Below, in pieces: positions 35,075-44,184 of a DNA stretch of 64,000 nt. The notes under the pieces were generated by a model. That model did no database searches. It worked only from the letters and a program-made list of their open reading frames with translations, and was not told the DNA's origin. The first letter of the stretch is position 1; every line of letters starts with the position of its first letter. Source of the stretch: Streptococcus sanguinis SK355 (lineage in GTDB: Bacteria > Bacillota > Bacilli > Lactobacillales > Streptococcaceae); NCBI RefSeq assembly GCF_000212855.1, contig NZ_GL890993.1, positions 824,683 through 888,682 on the forward strand. The letters are read 5' to 3'. The position numbers and the translations under genes were made by a program.

Positions 35075-35804
35075 AGATTATTATGATATGGTTTATGCGG
35101 AGGACTTGAGCCGTCGCTTGCAAGAAGTCACAGATAAATTTGATGCTCAGCATTTTATGTCTCTAGTTGAAAGCGACTTAGAGGCTTTGGAATTTACTCA
35201 GCGTCAGGAGCTGCTGGCAAAGAGTATCAAAGAATGCTTGCCGCTTTCTTATGCTGATTCTCTGAAGGTTTTTGAGCAGATACTTGGTCCGGAGTTAGAG
35301 GGCGGCTTGGGGATGTTCTCAGAAGGTTACTGGTTGTGGCCGATTGGCAAATACGTAGAACGTTATGGAGGTCAGGAATTCGAGCTGAGTGCAGCCTTCA
35401 GTAAGGAATTAACCAAGCGATTTACTGGAGAATTTTCCATGCGGCCCTTGCTGGCTAATTATCCTAAAGTTACGATGGATTTACTATTAGAGTGGAGCCG
35501 AGATGAGAATATGCGCGTCCGCAGGTTAGCTAGCGAGTGTATGCGTATCCGACTGCCCTGGGCTAAGAAGCAGACTGTGGTTTTAGATTATTTTGATGAG
35601 TTTACCGCTATTCTAAAGAATCTAAAGGATGATGCGGATAAATCAATCCAAAAAAGTGTCGCTAATAATCTGAATGATTTATATAAAGAAGATCCTGAAA
35701 AATTCGAGAGGGTGATTAGGACTTGGCAAGAGGAAAAACTGAGTCCGAGTTGCGCTTGGATTATCAAGCATGCTTCGCGAACAAAAAATAAAGCAATAAA
35801 ATAA
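35058..35804 (+). CDS. AlkD-like DNA alkylation repair family protein
   Basis: The 248-residue, all-helical protein resembles the HEAT-repeat DNA alkylation repair family (AlkD/AlkC-like). VDKFDAQH-like and SEGYWLWPIGKYVERYGG segments, RDENMRVRRLASECMRIRLPW, and DDADKSIQKSVANNLNDLYKEDPEKF match the usual HEAT-like repeats of this group. AlkD enzymes excise alkylated bases using Trp, Asp and Arg residues. Those are not certain here, so glycosylase activity is inferred. The gene overlaps the TetR gene by 17 bases and ends at a strong terminator, completing a three-gene operon. Confidence 0.8.
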   Translation: MAKKVKDYYDMVYAEDLSRRLQEVTDKFDAQHFMSLVESDLEALEFTQRQELLAKSIKECLPLSYADSLKVFEQILGPELEGGLGMFSEGYWLWPIGKYVERYGGQEFELSAAFSKELTKRFTGEFSMRPLLANYPKVTMDLLLEWSRDENMRVRRLASECMRIRLPWAKKQTVVLDYFDEFTAILKNLKDDADKSIQKSVANNLNDLYKEDPEKFERVIRTWQEEKLSPSCAWIIKHASRTKNKAIK

Positions 35805-35833
35805 GCTTTGCTAGACTAGCAAAGCTTATTTTT
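35799..35833. terminator. Bidirectional rho-independent terminator
   Basis: A 15-base stem (35799-35813 with 35817-35831) has a 3-base loop, with core AAGCTTTGCTA/TAGCAAAGCTT and A/T tracts on both sides. It ends the AlkD-like operon and the opposing rnjA. Confidence 0.88.
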
Positions 35834-37515
35834 TAGTTGTCTTCGTCTGGTGTAAGCACCATCGGAATAATAATAGGTTCGCGCTCGGTACTTTCGTAGA
35901 GGAAAGGACGCAAGGCGTTGACGATAGCGCCGCTAACAGATTGGACGCTGGCATCTTTATTCTTAAGGGCAATGCGAATGGCATTGAAGAGGATGCGCTG
36001 GCTTTGGCGAATGAGGTCGCCTGATTCGCGCATGTAGATAAAGCCGCGGCTGAGAATATCTGGACCGGCTAAGATCATCTTGGATTCAAAGTCAACCGTC
36101 GCGACAGCCAGGACAACACCGTCCTCTGACAGGTCTTTACGGTCGCGCAGGACTGCAGCTCCGATTTCACCAATGCGGTTCCCATCAACATAGATATCTT
36201 GAGCGTTGAAGCTACCGGCAATACGAGCTGAGTCAGCTGTCAGAGCCAGCACGTCACCATTGCTCATGATGAAGATATTGTCTTTTGGTACTCCAGTATC
36301 AACGGCTAGACCTGCATGGACTTTCTGCATACGGTATTCACCATGGACTGGCATGAAATATTTTGGCTTAATCAAGCGGAGCATGAGTTTCTGCTCTTGT
36401 TGGCCACCGTGTCCAGAGGTGTGGATGTTGTTAATCTTACCGTGGATAACCTCTACACCGGCCTCGGAAATGATGTTAATCAATTTGTTAACGCTGGTCG
36501 TATTACCAGGGATAGGACTAGATGAGAAGATGACCGTATCTCCAGGCTGCAGCTGAACTTGACGGTGGGTACCATTGGCAATCCGAGACAGGGCTGCCAT
36601 CGGCTCACCCTGACTTCCAGTACACATAATCAGCACTTCGCCAGCTGGATAGTCCTTGAGTTCATTTGGCTCGATGAAGGTATCTTTGGGAACCTTGATA
36701 TAGCCCAGCTCAATCCCATTGACAATAGCCTTTTCCATGGATCGGCCAAAGACCGCAATCTTACGGCCAGTCTTAACAGCAGCATCTGCGGCTTGCTGAA
36801 GACGGAAGATATTAGAGGCAAAGGAAGCGAAAATAATCCGTCCATTAATGCCTTCAATAATCTTCATGATAGATTGCCCAACAACTTTTTCGGAATTGGT
36901 AAAGGTCGGAACTTCAGCATTGGTCGAGTCAGATAGGAGACAGAGCACACCTTCTTCGCCCAGAGCAGCCATGCGGTGCAAGTCTGCCGGCTCACCGACT
37001 GGTGTAAAGTCAAACTTGAAGTCACCTGTACAGACAATCTTACCCTGCGGCGTATGAATGACAATTCCCAAGGGCTCAGGAATAGAGTGGGTTGTCCGGA
37101 AGAAAGTAGCTTTCAGATGCTTGAACTGCAGTTCTGTGTTTTGATTGATTTCATAGAGCTTGGCATCGCGCAAAAGGCCATGCTCTTCTAGCTTGCCGCG
37201 AATGAGTGCCAGCGCCAAAGGACCAGCATAGATAGGAACATTGGCTTGCTTGAGCAGGAAAGGAATACCGCCGATATGGTCCTCGTGCCCGTGGGTGATG
37301 AGGACAGCTTTTACGCGGTCGATATTTTCAACGATATAAGAGTAGTCGGGAATGACATAGTCAATTCCTAGTAGGTCGTCTTCTGGGAACTTGATACCGG
37401 CATCCACGATGATGATTTCATTTTGGTATTCAATCCCGTAGGTGTTTTTACCGATTTCGCCTAACCCACCAATCGCAAAAACGCCAACTTCTTTGGGTTT
37501 TAAGGTATATGCCAT
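35833..37515 (-). CDS. rnjA: Ribonuclease J
   Basis: The 560-residue metallo-beta-lactamase/beta-CASP nuclease has 5'-3' exo- and endoribonuclease activity and matures and degrades [19 protein letters not shown] carries the zinc-binding HxHxDH motif (about residues 75-80), [11 protein letters not shown] follows, and [11 protein letters not shown] and PVHGEYRM belong to the beta-CASP and zinc sites. Its pairing with rpoY, which ends 3 bases upstream, is the conserved arrangement for RNase J1 (rnjA) in Firmicutes. Its ribosome-binding site lies in the end of rpoY. Confidence 0.96.
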   Translation of the reverse strand: MAYTLKPKEVGVFAIGGLGEIGKNTYGIEYQNEIIIVDAGIKFPEDDLLGIDYVIPDYSYIVENIDRVKAVLITHGHEDHIGGIPFLLKQANVPIYAGPLALALIRGKLEEHGLLRDAKLYEINQNTELQFKHLKATFFRTTHSIPEPLGIVIHTPQGKIVCTGDFKFDFTPVGEPADLHRMAALGEEGVLCLLSDSTNAEVPTFTNSEKVVGQSIMKIIEGINGRIIFASFASNIFRLQQAADAAVKTGRKIAVFGRSMEKAIVNGIELGYIKVPKDTFIEPNELKDYPAGEVLIMCTGSQGEPMAALSRIANGTHRQVQLQPGDTVIFSSSPIPGNTTSVNKLINIISEAGVEVIHGKINNIHTSGHGGQQEQKLMLRLIKPKYFMPVHGEYRMQKVHAGLAVDTGVPKDNIFIMSNGDVLALTADSARIAGSFNAQDIYVDGNRIGEIGAAVLRDRKDLSEDGVVLAVATVDFESKMILAGPDILSRGFIYMRESGDLIRQSQRILFNAIRIALKNKDASVQSVSGAIVNALRPFLYESTEREPIIIPMVLTPDEDN

Positions 37516-37518
37516 GGG

Positions 37519-37749
37519 TTAGAACTCCGTCAATTCAAAAGTGCCTGACTCTTTTTCGTATTCGAGGTGTTTGTCAGACAAGAGCTCAATAAATTCAATA
37601 TTGTAAGGGGTATTTTCTTCGACTAACTTACGAGCCTGAATGCGGCCTTCCAATTCATTAGCTGCTTCGACATCTAAATAAAGGGCACGTGTCTTTTCAC
37701 GGCGCGGACTGCGCTCTTTTGTTTCTTGATAAAAAACTTTGTAAATCAT
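37519..37749 (-). CDS. rpoY: DNA-directed RNA polymerase epsilon subunit
   Basis: This 76-residue protein matches the small epsilon subunit (formerly DUF1447/YkzG) that binds core RNA polymerase in Firmicutes. It begins [19 protein letters not shown], contains [25 protein letters not shown], and ends GTFELTEF. The open frame runs far upstream, but the ATG at 37749 is chosen because AAGGAAATGTA precedes it and the family starts MIYKVFYQ. The rpoY-rnjA order is conserved across streptococci and bacilli. The operon promoter lies at 37855-37892. Confidence 0.94.
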   Translation of the reverse strand: MIYKVFYQETKERSPRREKTRALYLDVEAANELEGRIQARKLVEENTPYNIEFIELLSDKHLEYEKESGTFELTEF

Positions 37750-37787
37750 TACATTTCCTTTCATATTTTCATGATTAACCTGCAGAA

Positions 37788-37813
37788 AACAACAGCTGAT
37801 TAGCTGTTTTCTT
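37788..37813. other. Hairpin in the rpoY-rnjA leader
   Basis: GAAAACAACAGCT and AGCTGTTTTC can pair around a GATT loop, in the untranslated leader on the minus strand. It could be an RNA stability element or attenuator. Confidence 0.35.
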
Positions 37814-37854
37814 TTATTCAATTCTGAGTAGTAGATTAATCCTGATTCGTTACA

Positions 37855-37892
37855 ATTATAATGATTATAACATAAAATAAGGGAATAGTAAA
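37855..37892 (-). promoter_or_regulatory. rpoY-rnjA promoter with PerR-box-like dyad
   Basis: On the minus strand, TTTACT (37892-37887) and TATAAT (37869-37864) are 17 bases apart. TTATAATGATTATAA (37856-37870) equals the PerR consensus exactly. The dyad contains TATAAT in both orientations, so the match may be partly a promoter coincidence. Confidence 0.5.
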
Positions 37893-37981
37893 AGGTGGAG
37901 ATAAGAAAATGTAAGAGTGATTTAGTCTGAAAGCATTCGGATTCCATATTCCTGAAATGCCTGTTCTGGATACTTTTAATC

Positions 37982-39019
37982 TTATGATAGGTAGCCGTGC
38001 TCTTTGTACCAAGCTAGGACATCTTTGAGAGTTTCTTCAAAGGGACGGAAATGGGCTCCCAACTCATTTTGAGATTTTGCAGAATTGAAATGTGTTCGGA
38101 GATATTCCTCTTCAGTAGAGGTCACAGCAGCCTTACTCAACAGAATAGGACGTTTTGTTAGACGATGATATAGTTCATTGTATTGAGCAATTATCTTTAG
38201 AAGAAAAAGAGGAATCCGTCTAGTTGGAGCGGCAACTCCGCTGACCGCTTCTAGGTTCTTCAATAATTCTTCCATCGTCATATGCCTACCAGCTGCTAAA
38301 TATCGTTCTCCTTGTCGGCCATACTGCATAGCTAGGATTTCGCAGTCTGCGACGTCTCGGGCATCTACGACGCTGTAGCTGCCGGGAATGATTCCAGGCA
38401 GTTTTTTATGAACGAAGTCGAAAATCAACTGTCCCGCAGAGGTAGGACCGATATCGCCTGGGCCAAACATAAATCCAGGCAGGACAAAACTAACAAAAAA
38501 ATCAGGATGTTTTTTTGAAAAATCTAAGAGAACCTCTTCGCTTAATATCTTACTGCGGTAGTAGTCATTGCTTGTATTCCTGCTGCGTAACATGCTTTCA
38601 TCAATCAGTTGATTTTGCTCACCATAGAGAACTGCAATCGATGAGGTATGGACCGCCTGACGAATGCCAGCTTTATAAGCGGCTTCAAAAAGTTCCAAAC
38701 TACCCTTCACATTGGTATTATACAGTTCTTGCCAGTGCTGACCGCCTTTCAAACTATCTCGAAAGAAAGCAGCTGTGTGAAAAAGACTATCACAATCTTG
38801 CATATGATTTTGATAGCTGTCTGGCTGGCAAATATCTCCTTCAATGAAATGGATCGGCAGATTGCCAAACTGCTCTAAGGCTTTCTGTCGAGAGCGTACT
38901 AAAGCAGTCACCTGAATTCCTTTTTTTAGAAGGGATCGCACCAGATTATTTCCTAGTAAACCTGTTGCGCCAGTAACGAAGGCGTGGTGAATACTTCGGC
39001 TTTGGTGTTTTGGGGGCAT
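37982..39019 (-). CDS. NAD-dependent epimerase/dehydratase (extended SDR), copy 1
   Basis: The 345-residue extended short-chain dehydrogenase has a Rossmann motif [14 protein letters not shown] (TGxxGxxG) and active-site YYRSKIL (YxxxK). [24 protein letters not shown] is typical of dihydroflavonol-reductase/3-beta-HSD-like members. It is a clear paralogue of the next SDR (39246), sharing long stretches such as QELYNTN and QLIDESM. The ATG at 39019 is chosen because AAGGAG lies 8 bases upstream. Its promoter (TTGACA-17-TAAAAT) and an AGATGACATGTCATCT dyad mirror those of copy 2. Substrate unknown. Confidence 0.9.
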   Translation of the reverse strand: MPPKHQSRSIHHAFVTGATGLLGNNLVRSLLKKGIQVTALVRSRQKALEQFGNLPIHFIEGDICQPDSYQNHMQDCDSLFHTAAFFRDSLKGGQHWQELYNTNVKGSLELFEAAYKAGIRQAVHTSSIAVLYGEQNQLIDESMLRSRNTSNDYYRSKILSEEVLLDFSKKHPDFFVSFVLPGFMFGPGDIGPTSAGQLIFDFVHKKLPGIIPGSYSVVDARDVADCEILAMQYGRQGERYLAAGRHMTMEELLKNLEAVSGVAAPTRRIPLFLLKIIAQYNELYHRLTKRPILLSKAAVTSTEEEYLRTHFNSAKSQNELGAHFRPFEETLKDVLAWYKEHGYLS

Positions 39020-39042
39020 GGCTCTTCTCCTTAAATTATATT

Positions 39043-39096
39043 TAGATGACATGTCATCTATTCTCTTATTTTATATTTTGCAAGATTAATTGTCAA
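39043..39096 (-). promoter_or_regulatory. SDR copy 1 promoter and MarR-type operator
   Basis: On the minus strand, TTGACA (39096-39091) and TAAAAT (39073-39068) are 17 bases apart. The 18-base perfect dyad at 39043-39060 (core AGATGACATGTCATCT) covers the start-site region. Layout equals that of copy 2. Confidence 0.78.
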
Positions 39097-39155
39097 CAAT
39101 TAAGGGAATTAGTGTAAAATAGATACAGAAGAAATTTGCAAAGGACGGGAATAGA

Positions 39156-39237
39156 ATGTCATCTTTAGGAGACCGTTTTAGATATTTATTCAGAAGTGCG
39201 GAAAATCAAGCGATGAACATTTGGTCACTTGATTTTG
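39156..39237 (+). pseudogene. N-terminal fragment of a MarR-family gene
   Basis: From ATG at 39156 the plus strand reads MSSLGDRFRYLFRSAENQA, clearly related to the start of the intact MarR protein at 40431 (EGIRFGYLFRSAESLA). Similarity ends after about 20-25 codons; the frame then runs into the 3' end of the second SDR gene on the other strand. The upstream sequence (TAGTGTAAAATAG, then AAAGGAC-like ribosome-binding site) also matches the region before 40431. It is therefore the stump of a second marR left by duplication and deletion, not a functional gene. Confidence 0.78.
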
Positions 39238-39245
39238 AGGGCTGC

Positions 39246-40298
39246 TTATTTGGCGAAATAGCCGTGCTTGCGGTACCAATCTACCACGTCAGCTAAGCTT
39301 TCTTCGAGAGGGCGATGCTGTCCGCCTAGCTCGCTCTCGGTTTTGGCAAAGCTAAAATTACTTTTGAGATATTCTTCGGCCATGAGATGAGCGAGCTCAT
39401 TGGTAACCAAAATTGGTTTTTTGGTGAGCCGGTGGTAGAGCTCACTTGCTTGGGCATAGATTTTGACGAAAAGAGGGGAGATCTTGCGCTTGGGGGCGGG
39501 AACGCCAGTGATTTTTTCCAGTATTTGGTACAATTCTGTCATGGTCACTTGCCGTCCAACTGCCAGATAGCGCTCCTTTGAGCGTCCGTATTTCATGGCG
39601 CGGAGATGAATATCTGCTACATCTCTAGCATCCACCATATTATAGCTAGCCTTTAAGATACCTGGAAGTTTTTGCTCTACAAAATTGATAATCAGCTGCC
39701 CACTGGAGGTCGGACCAAGGTCTCTAGGACCCAACATTACACTCGGCAAGATAAAGCAACCGAAAACATCTGAATGCTTGTCCAAGAAATCACGAACGGC
39801 CTCTTCACTCAAAATCTTGCTGCGATAGTAATCAAAAGGAGTATCTTTTGAGCGAGACATGCTTTCATCGATTAGCTGATTGGCCTCACCTTCCAGTACG
39901 ACACAGGAGGAAGTATGGACAAATTGGCGGATACCAGCCTCGTAAGCAGCTTCTAGGAGGTTATTTGTGCCTATAATATTAGTGTCGTAGAGCTCCTGCC
40001 AGTGCTTGCCGCCTTTATAATTATCGCGGAAAAAAGCAGCGGTATGAAAGAGGCTGTCGCAGCCTGCTAGATAGTCACGATAGCTTTCGGGCTCTAAAAT
40101 ATCCCCCTTGACAATCTGGATAGGCAGGTCGGCAAATTGTTTGCGCGCTTTTTCCTCGGAGCGAACGAGAGCGGTCACTTGAATGTTTTCTTTTAGCAGA
40201 GCACGCACGAGATTATTTCCTAAAAGACCGGTCGCACCAGTCACAAAAGCGTGGGTCATTGTTCTAGCTGGTTTTTGATTTGTAGGGTTTGGGGTCAT
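39246..40298 (-). CDS. NAD-dependent epimerase/dehydratase (extended SDR), copy 2
   Basis: The 350-residue extended SDR is closely related to the gene at 37982. [17 protein letters not shown] is the cofactor motif, YYRSKIL holds the YxxxK catalytic pair, and the middle and C-terminal regions follow the same plan, with [21 protein letters not shown] conserved. ATG at 40298 is preferred over a TTG further up, because AAAGGAGG sits 8 bases before it. It is transcribed divergently from the MarR gene, and a long perfect dyad covers its start site. The substrate is unknown. Confidence 0.9.
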   Translation of the reverse strand: MTPNPTNQKPARTMTHAFVTGATGLLGNNLVRALLKENIQVTALVRSEEKARKQFADLPIQIVKGDILEPESYRDYLAGCDSLFHTAAFFRDNYKGGKHWQELYDTNIIGTNNLLEAAYEAGIRQFVHTSSCVVLEGEANQLIDESMSRSKDTPFDYYRSKILSEEAVRDFLDKHSDVFGCFILPSVMLGPRDLGPTSSGQLIINFVEQKLPGILKASYNMVDARDVADIHLRAMKYGRSKERYLAVGRQVTMTELYQILEKITGVPAPKRKISPLFVKIYAQASELYHRLTKKPILVTNELAHLMAEEYLKSNFSFAKTESELGGQHRPLEESLADVVDWYRKHGYFAK

Positions 40299-40317
40299 CC
40301 GTTTTTCCTCCTTTTGC

Positions 40318-40373
40318 AAATAGATGATATATCATCTATTTAAGATTTTATATTTTTAAACTAAAATTGTCAA
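40318..40373 (-). promoter_or_regulatory. SDR copy 2 promoter and MarR-type operator
   Basis: On the minus strand, TTGACA (40373-40368) and TAAAAT (40350-40345) are 17 bases apart. A 24-base perfect palindrome at 40318-40341 (core AGATGATATATCATCT) lies over the expected start site. The divergent MarR protein is the probable repressor. Confidence 0.8.
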
Positions 40374-40430
40374 CAATTTACCTAATCTAGTGTAAAATAG
40401 TATAGAAGTGATTTTTGAAAGGAGAGCAGC

Positions 40431-40892
40431 GTGGTAGCAGAAGGAATTCGATTTGGCTATTTGTTTAGAAGTGCAGAGAGCTTAGCGACGAGAGAATATG
40501 GGAAGTTGCTAGAGCCTTTGGGAATTACGCCCAATCAAAGCGAGGTCTTGCTCGTTTTGGGGGAACATGCTCCGCTGTCTCTCAAGGGCTTGGGGGAATC
40601 CCTGATTTGTGAGGAAAAAAGCCCTAGTCGCTTGGTGCAGGCTTTGATTAAAAAAGGCTTGGTCAAGAAGGAAATTTCTAGCAAGGACAAGCGCAGTTCT
40701 CGCTTGAGCTTGACTGCTGCTGGAGCGGATTTGCTGCCCAAGATTGCTGAGCAAGAAGCGATTTTTGGAAAACACTTGGCGCAGCAAGTGCCTAATTTGG
40801 AGGCTTTTAGCCAGATTTTAGAGGAATTTTTGGTAGATAGTTTCTACGAAGACAAATTAAAACGCCGCTCACTTTGGTACAGTGAAGAATGA
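40431..40892 (+). CDS. MarR-family transcriptional regulator
   Basis: The 153-residue winged-helix regulator has ITPNQSEVLLVLGEHAPLSLKGLGESLICEEKSPSRLVQALIKKGLV as recognition helix region and KDKRSSRLSLTAAG as the wing, typical MarR features. GTG at 40431 follows AAAGGAGAG. It is divergent from SDR copy 2, and the AGATGAnATnTCATCT dyads before both SDR genes are its probable operators. Its stop overlaps the ribosome-binding region of tsaB, so read-through into tsaB is possible. Confidence 0.9.
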   Translation: MVAEGIRFGYLFRSAESLATREYGKLLEPLGITPNQSEVLLVLGEHAPLSLKGLGESLICEEKSPSRLVQALIKKGLVKKEISSKDKRSSRLSLTAAGADLLPKIAEQEAIFGKHLAQQVPNLEAFSQILEEFLVDSFYEDKLKRRSLWYSEE

Positions 40893-40902
40893 GAGGATTT
40901 TT

Positions 40903-41589
40903 ATGAACATTTTAGCGATGGATACGTCCAACAAAGCCTTGTCCTTGACCCTTTTGCAGGATAAGGAGGTCTTGGGGCAGGTGACGCTCAATATCAAGAA
41001 AAATCATAGTATTACCCTTATGCCGGCTATTGATTTTCTCATGAATAGTCTGGATATGAAGCCGACGGATTTGGATCGTATCGCGGTGGCGCAGGGGCCA
41101 GGCAGCTACACAGGTCTGAGAATTGCGGTGGCGACAGCCAAGGCCCTGGCGCATACCCTCAAGATTGAGCTGGTCGGTGTGTCTAGTCTGCTGGCTTTAG
41201 TCCCAGAGCAGGTGGAAGGTTTGGTCATTCCTGTCATGGATGCCCGCCGAAATAATGTCTATGCTGGTTTTTATCAGTCTGGTCAGACTGTGCAGCCGGA
41301 AGCTCATCTGCCTTTGGCAGAGGTTTTAGAAATAGCTGGCGCTGCTAATCAGCCAGTCACTTTTGTCGGAGAGACAGCAGCTTTTGCGGAGCAGATTGGA
41401 GCTGCTCTTCCTCAGGCTGCCATTCAGCCAAGCTTGCCAGATGCGGCAGCTATTGGTCGTCTCGGTTTAGACCTGCCAGCCCAGTCCATTCATGACTTTG
41501 TTCCTAACTATCTCAAGCGGGTAGAAGCCGAGGAAAATTGGCTCAAGAATCACAAGGAATCCAGCGATTCTTACATTCAGCGCCTATGA
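40903..41589 (+). CDS. tsaB: tRNA threonylcarbamoyladenosine biosynthesis protein TsaB
   Basis: The 228-residue ASKHA-fold protein is the partner that stabilises TsaD in making t6A at position 37 of ANN-decoding tRNAs. ILAMDTSNKALSLTL starts the ATPase-like core, NHSITLMPAI and VAQGPGSYTGLRIAVATAKALAHTL are the family signature. ATG at 40903 is chosen after GAGAGG; the frame opens 7 codons earlier. Its stop overlaps rimI (ATGA), and tsaD follows, giving a tsaB-rimI-tsaD operon. Confidence 0.95.
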   Translation: MNILAMDTSNKALSLTLLQDKEVLGQVTLNIKKNHSITLMPAIDFLMNSLDMKPTDLDRIAVAQGPGSYTGLRIAVATAKALAHTLKIELVGVSSLLALVPEQVEGLVIPVMDARRNNVYAGFYQSGQTVQPEAHLPLAEVLEIAGAANQPVTFVGETAAFAEQIGAALPQAAIQPSLPDAAAIGRLGLDLPAQSIHDFVPNYLKRVEAEENWLKNHKESSDSYIQRL

Positions 41590-42038
41590 TTAAGTTGAGA
41601 AAATGGAGCGACAGCTCGGATGTGGACGCGGCCGCTCTCGCCAAAGAGCTGGAACAGCTCTTACTTGCAGTCTATGAGGTCAGCCCTTGGACAGCTATAC
41701 AGGTGGAAGAGGTCCTGCGTTCGGATGTGAACAGTTGTGCACTAGCAGCAGATGAGAGTCAGCTTGTCGGCTTTTTAGTCTGGCAGGAGACAGACTTTGA
41801 AGCAGAAGTCCTGCAGATTGCTGTATTGCCTGGTTATCAGGGACAGAAAATCGCGACAGCCTTGTTCGACTTTTTGCCTGCCGACAAGGAGATTTTCCTC
41901 GAAGTTAGGGAATCGAACAGGTCAGCTCTGCTATTTTACAAAAAAGAAAAATTTGAAGAAATCGCGCGGCGGAAGGCCTACTACCATGCGCCGGTGGAAG
42001 ACGCGATAGTCATGAAAAGAGAGATCCATGAAAGATAG
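41586..42038 (+). CDS. rimI: Ribosomal protein N-acetyltransferase RimI-like
   Basis: The 150-residue GNAT protein has [23 protein letters not shown] as the acetyl-CoA loop region (QxxGxG-like, here GYQGQKIA) and [30 protein letters not shown] as the RimI-type C-terminus. RimI acetylates the N-terminus of ribosomal protein S18 in E. coli; the target here is inferred from position between tsaB and tsaD. The start overlaps the tsaB stop, and the end overlaps tsaD by 11 bases. Confidence 0.9.
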   Translation: MIKLRKWSDSSDVDAAALAKELEQLLLAVYEVSPWTAIQVEEVLRSDVNSCALAADESQLVGFLVWQETDFEAEVLQIAVLPGYQGQKIATALFDFLPADKEIFLEVRESNRSALLFYKKEKFEEIARRKAYYHAPVEDAIVMKREIHER

Positions 42039-43038
42039 ATATATTTTAGCTTTTGAGACGTCTTGTGACGAAACCAGTGTGGCGGTTCTAAAGAATGAAA
42101 TCGAGCTTTTGAGCAATGTCATTGCCAGCCAGATTGAGAGCCACAAGCGTTTTGGCGGAGTGGTACCAGAAGTGGCCAGCCGTCACCATGTGGAGGTCAT
42201 TACGGTTTGCATTGAGGAGGCCTTGGCAGAAGCAGGCATTAGCGAGGAGCAGGTCACAGCGGTGGCCGTCACCTATGGTCCTGGTCTGGTTGGGGCGCTT
42301 TTGGTCGGCTTGGCAGCGGCCAAGTCCTTTGCTTGGGCTCACGATATTCCCTTGATTCCGGTCAATCATATGGCTGGGCACCTGATGGCAGCCCAGAGCG
42401 TGGAGTCTTTGGAGTTTCCCTTGCTAGCTCTTTTGGTCAGTGGCGGCCATACTGAGCTGGTCTATGTTAGTCAGGCTGGTGACTATAAGATTGTGGGGGA
42501 AACTCGCGATGACGCAGTCGGTGAAGCCTATGACAAGGTTGGTCGAGTCATGGGCCTGACCTATCCAGCAGGCCGAGAGATTGATCAGCTGGCTCATGAG
42601 GGACAGGATATTTATGATTTCCCTCGTGCCATGATCAAGGAAGACAATCTGGAGTTTTCATTCTCAGGTTTGAAGTCTGCCTTTATCAATCTTCACCACA
42701 ATGCTGAGCAAAAGGGAGAAAGCTTGTCTACAGAGGATTTGTGTGCTTCCTTCCAAGCAGCTGTTATGGATATTCTCATGGCTAAAACCAAGAAAGCCCT
42801 AGATAAATACCCTGTTAAAACCCTTGTTGTGGCAGGTGGTGTGGCGGCCAATCAAGGCCTGAGAGAACGCTTGGCAGCTGAGATTCAGGATGTTAAGGTG
42901 ATCATTCCGCCTCTGCGCCTTTGTGGTGACAATGCTGGTATGATTGCCTATGCCAGTGTCAGTGAGTGGAATAAGGAGAATTTTGCCAGTTTGGACCTCA
43001 ATGCTAAGCCAAGTCTGGCTTTTGAAACGATGGAGTAA
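42028..43038 (+). CDS. tsaD: tRNA threonylcarbamoyladenosine synthase subunit TsaD
   Basis: The 336-residue Kae1/TsaD/YgjD protein transfers the threonylcarbamoyl group to A37 of t[16 protein letters not shown] is the N-terminal motif, and [12 protein letters not shown] holds the metal-binding Hxxx[34 protein letters not shown] and [15 protein letters not shown] are the ASKHA phosphate and adenosine loops. Length and motifs are complete. It overlaps rimI and is followed 9 bases later by azlC. Confidence 0.97.
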   Translation: MKDRYILAFETSCDETSVAVLKNEIELLSNVIASQIESHKRFGGVVPEVASRHHVEVITVCIEEALAEAGISEEQVTAVAVTYGPGLVGALLVGLAAAKSFAWAHDIPLIPVNHMAGHLMAAQSVESLEFPLLALLVSGGHTELVYVSQAGDYKIVGETRDDAVGEAYDKVGRVMGLTYPAGREIDQLAHEGQDIYDFPRAMIKEDNLEFSFSGLKSAFINLHHNAEQKGESLSTEDLCASFQAAVMDILMAKTKKALDKYPVKTLVVAGGVAANQGLRERLAAEIQDVKVIIPPLRLCGDNAGMIAYASVSEWNKENFASLDLNAKPSLAFETME

Positions 43039-43047
43039 AGGAGAAGA

Positions 43048-43743
43048 ATGCGCGGACAGACATTTAAACAGGGAGCACAAGCGGCAGTGCCAACGGCTCT
43101 TGGTTATATTGGGATTGGCCTAGCCTGTGGCATCATGGCGGCGCCTTATATGAATCCCTTGGAGATGGGGCTGATGAGTATTCTGGTTTATGCTGGCAGT
43201 GCCCAGTTTGCTATGATTGGTTTATTTGCCCAGCAGGCGCCGGTCTTGGCTATCGCACTGACCGTTTTTCTCATCAATATCCGCCATCTCTTGCTCTGTC
43301 TGCATGCATCGACCCTTTTTCGTAAGGCTAGCTTGATGCAGAATATTGTTATTGGCTCTTTTTTGACGGACGAATCCTATGGGGTCTTGATGGGAGAGCA
43401 GGTGCATACAGAAGAGATTGCGGCTAGCTGGATGATGGGTAACAATTTCATGAGTTATACTTCTTGGATTTTGGGTACTATTTTAGGAACTGCACTCGGC
43501 GCCCTTCTGCCCAATCCTGAGAGCTTTGGCCTAGACTTTGCCCTAGTCGCCATGTTTATTGGTATTTTCTCCTCTCAATTTACAATCATGCTGCGACGTG
43601 TTAAGCTAAAGAAGCTCTTTTTCGTCTTGGGCGTGGTGGGCCTTGCCTACTTAGTCCTAACTATGCTACTTCAAAATTCGCTGGCGGTGCTTTTTGCAAC
43701 CTTGCTAGGCTGTATGGTGGGGGTGATCTTGGATGATAAGTAA
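43048..43743 (+). CDS. azlC: AzlC-family branched-chain amino acid exporter, large subunit
   Basis: The 231-residue protein has about seven membrane segments and AzlC signatures: GYIGIGLACGIMAAPY, VYAGSAQFAMIGL, INIRHLLLCLHAS and FLTDESYGVL. With AzlD it exports branched-chain amino acids (BrnFE-type system). AAAGGAGA precedes the ATG. The downstream azlD overlaps by 11 bases, so the two subunits are translated together. Confidence 0.94.
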   Translation: MRGQTFKQGAQAAVPTALGYIGIGLACGIMAAPYMNPLEMGLMSILVYAGSAQFAMIGLFAQQAPVLAIALTVFLINIRHLLLCLHASTLFRKASLMQNIVIGSFLTDESYGVLMGEQVHTEEIAASWMMGNNFMSYTSWILGTILGTALGALLPNPESFGLDFALVAMFIGIFSSQFTIMLRRVKLKKLFFVLGVVGLAYLVLTMLLQNSLAVLFATLLGCMVGVILDDK

Positions 43744-44071
43744 GTATATTTTGCTGGCCATTCTTTTGTCAGCCCTGGTCACTTGGATTCCGCGGATTTT
43801 GCCCTTTATCCTAGTTAAATACAAGGGGCTTCCGCCCATGGTAGAGCGTTTTCTCAAATATCTGCCAGTTTCCATTATCTTTGCCCTTATCCTGTCTAGT
43901 GTTACCAATGCTAAAACAGGTCAGCTGCCGAGCTTTAAATGGCTGGATTTAATAGCCGTTTTTCCGACTAGCTATGTAGCTTTTAAGTATAAAAACTTAA
44001 TTGCAACTGTTGTATTTGGTGTAGTCTTGGTGGCCTTGCTGCGCTATCTGGCTGGATTTCTTGGGCTGTAA
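43733..44071 (+). CDS. azlD: AzlD-family branched-chain amino acid exporter, small subunit
   Basis: This 112-residue protein has three or four membrane helices. VTWIPRILPFILVKYKGLPPMVERFLKYLPVSI is the AzlD signature with conserved Arg-Ile-Leu-Pro. It forms the second component of the exporter with AzlC. The start lies inside the azlC end. A terminator follows 9 bases after the stop. Confidence 0.93.
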   Translation: MISKYILLAILLSALVTWIPRILPFILVKYKGLPPMVERFLKYLPVSIIFALILSSVTNAKTGQLPSFKWLDLIAVFPTSYVAFKYKNLIATVVFGVVLVALLRYLAGFLGL

Positions 44072-44080
44072 AGAGATACA

Positions 44081-44107
44081 AGACAGATTGAATCGGTCTG
44101 TTTTTTT
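44081..44107 (+). terminator. azlCD terminator
   Basis: AGACAGATT pairs with AATCGGTCT (44081-44089/44091-44099, one A-G mismatch), followed by seven Ts. Confidence 0.7.
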
Positions 44108-44145
44108 GTTAAATTCTAAGAATTATCTGAAAATATAATATTTTA

Positions 44146-44154
44146 TGCTATAAT
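44146..44154 (+). promoter_or_regulatory. Methyltransferase gene extended -10 promoter
   Basis: TGcTATAAT (44146-44154) is a consensus extended -10, 30 bases before the ATG. No clear -35. Confidence 0.6.
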
Positions 44155-44184
44155 GGAAGCAATAAAAATCATGGAGGTTCGGAA

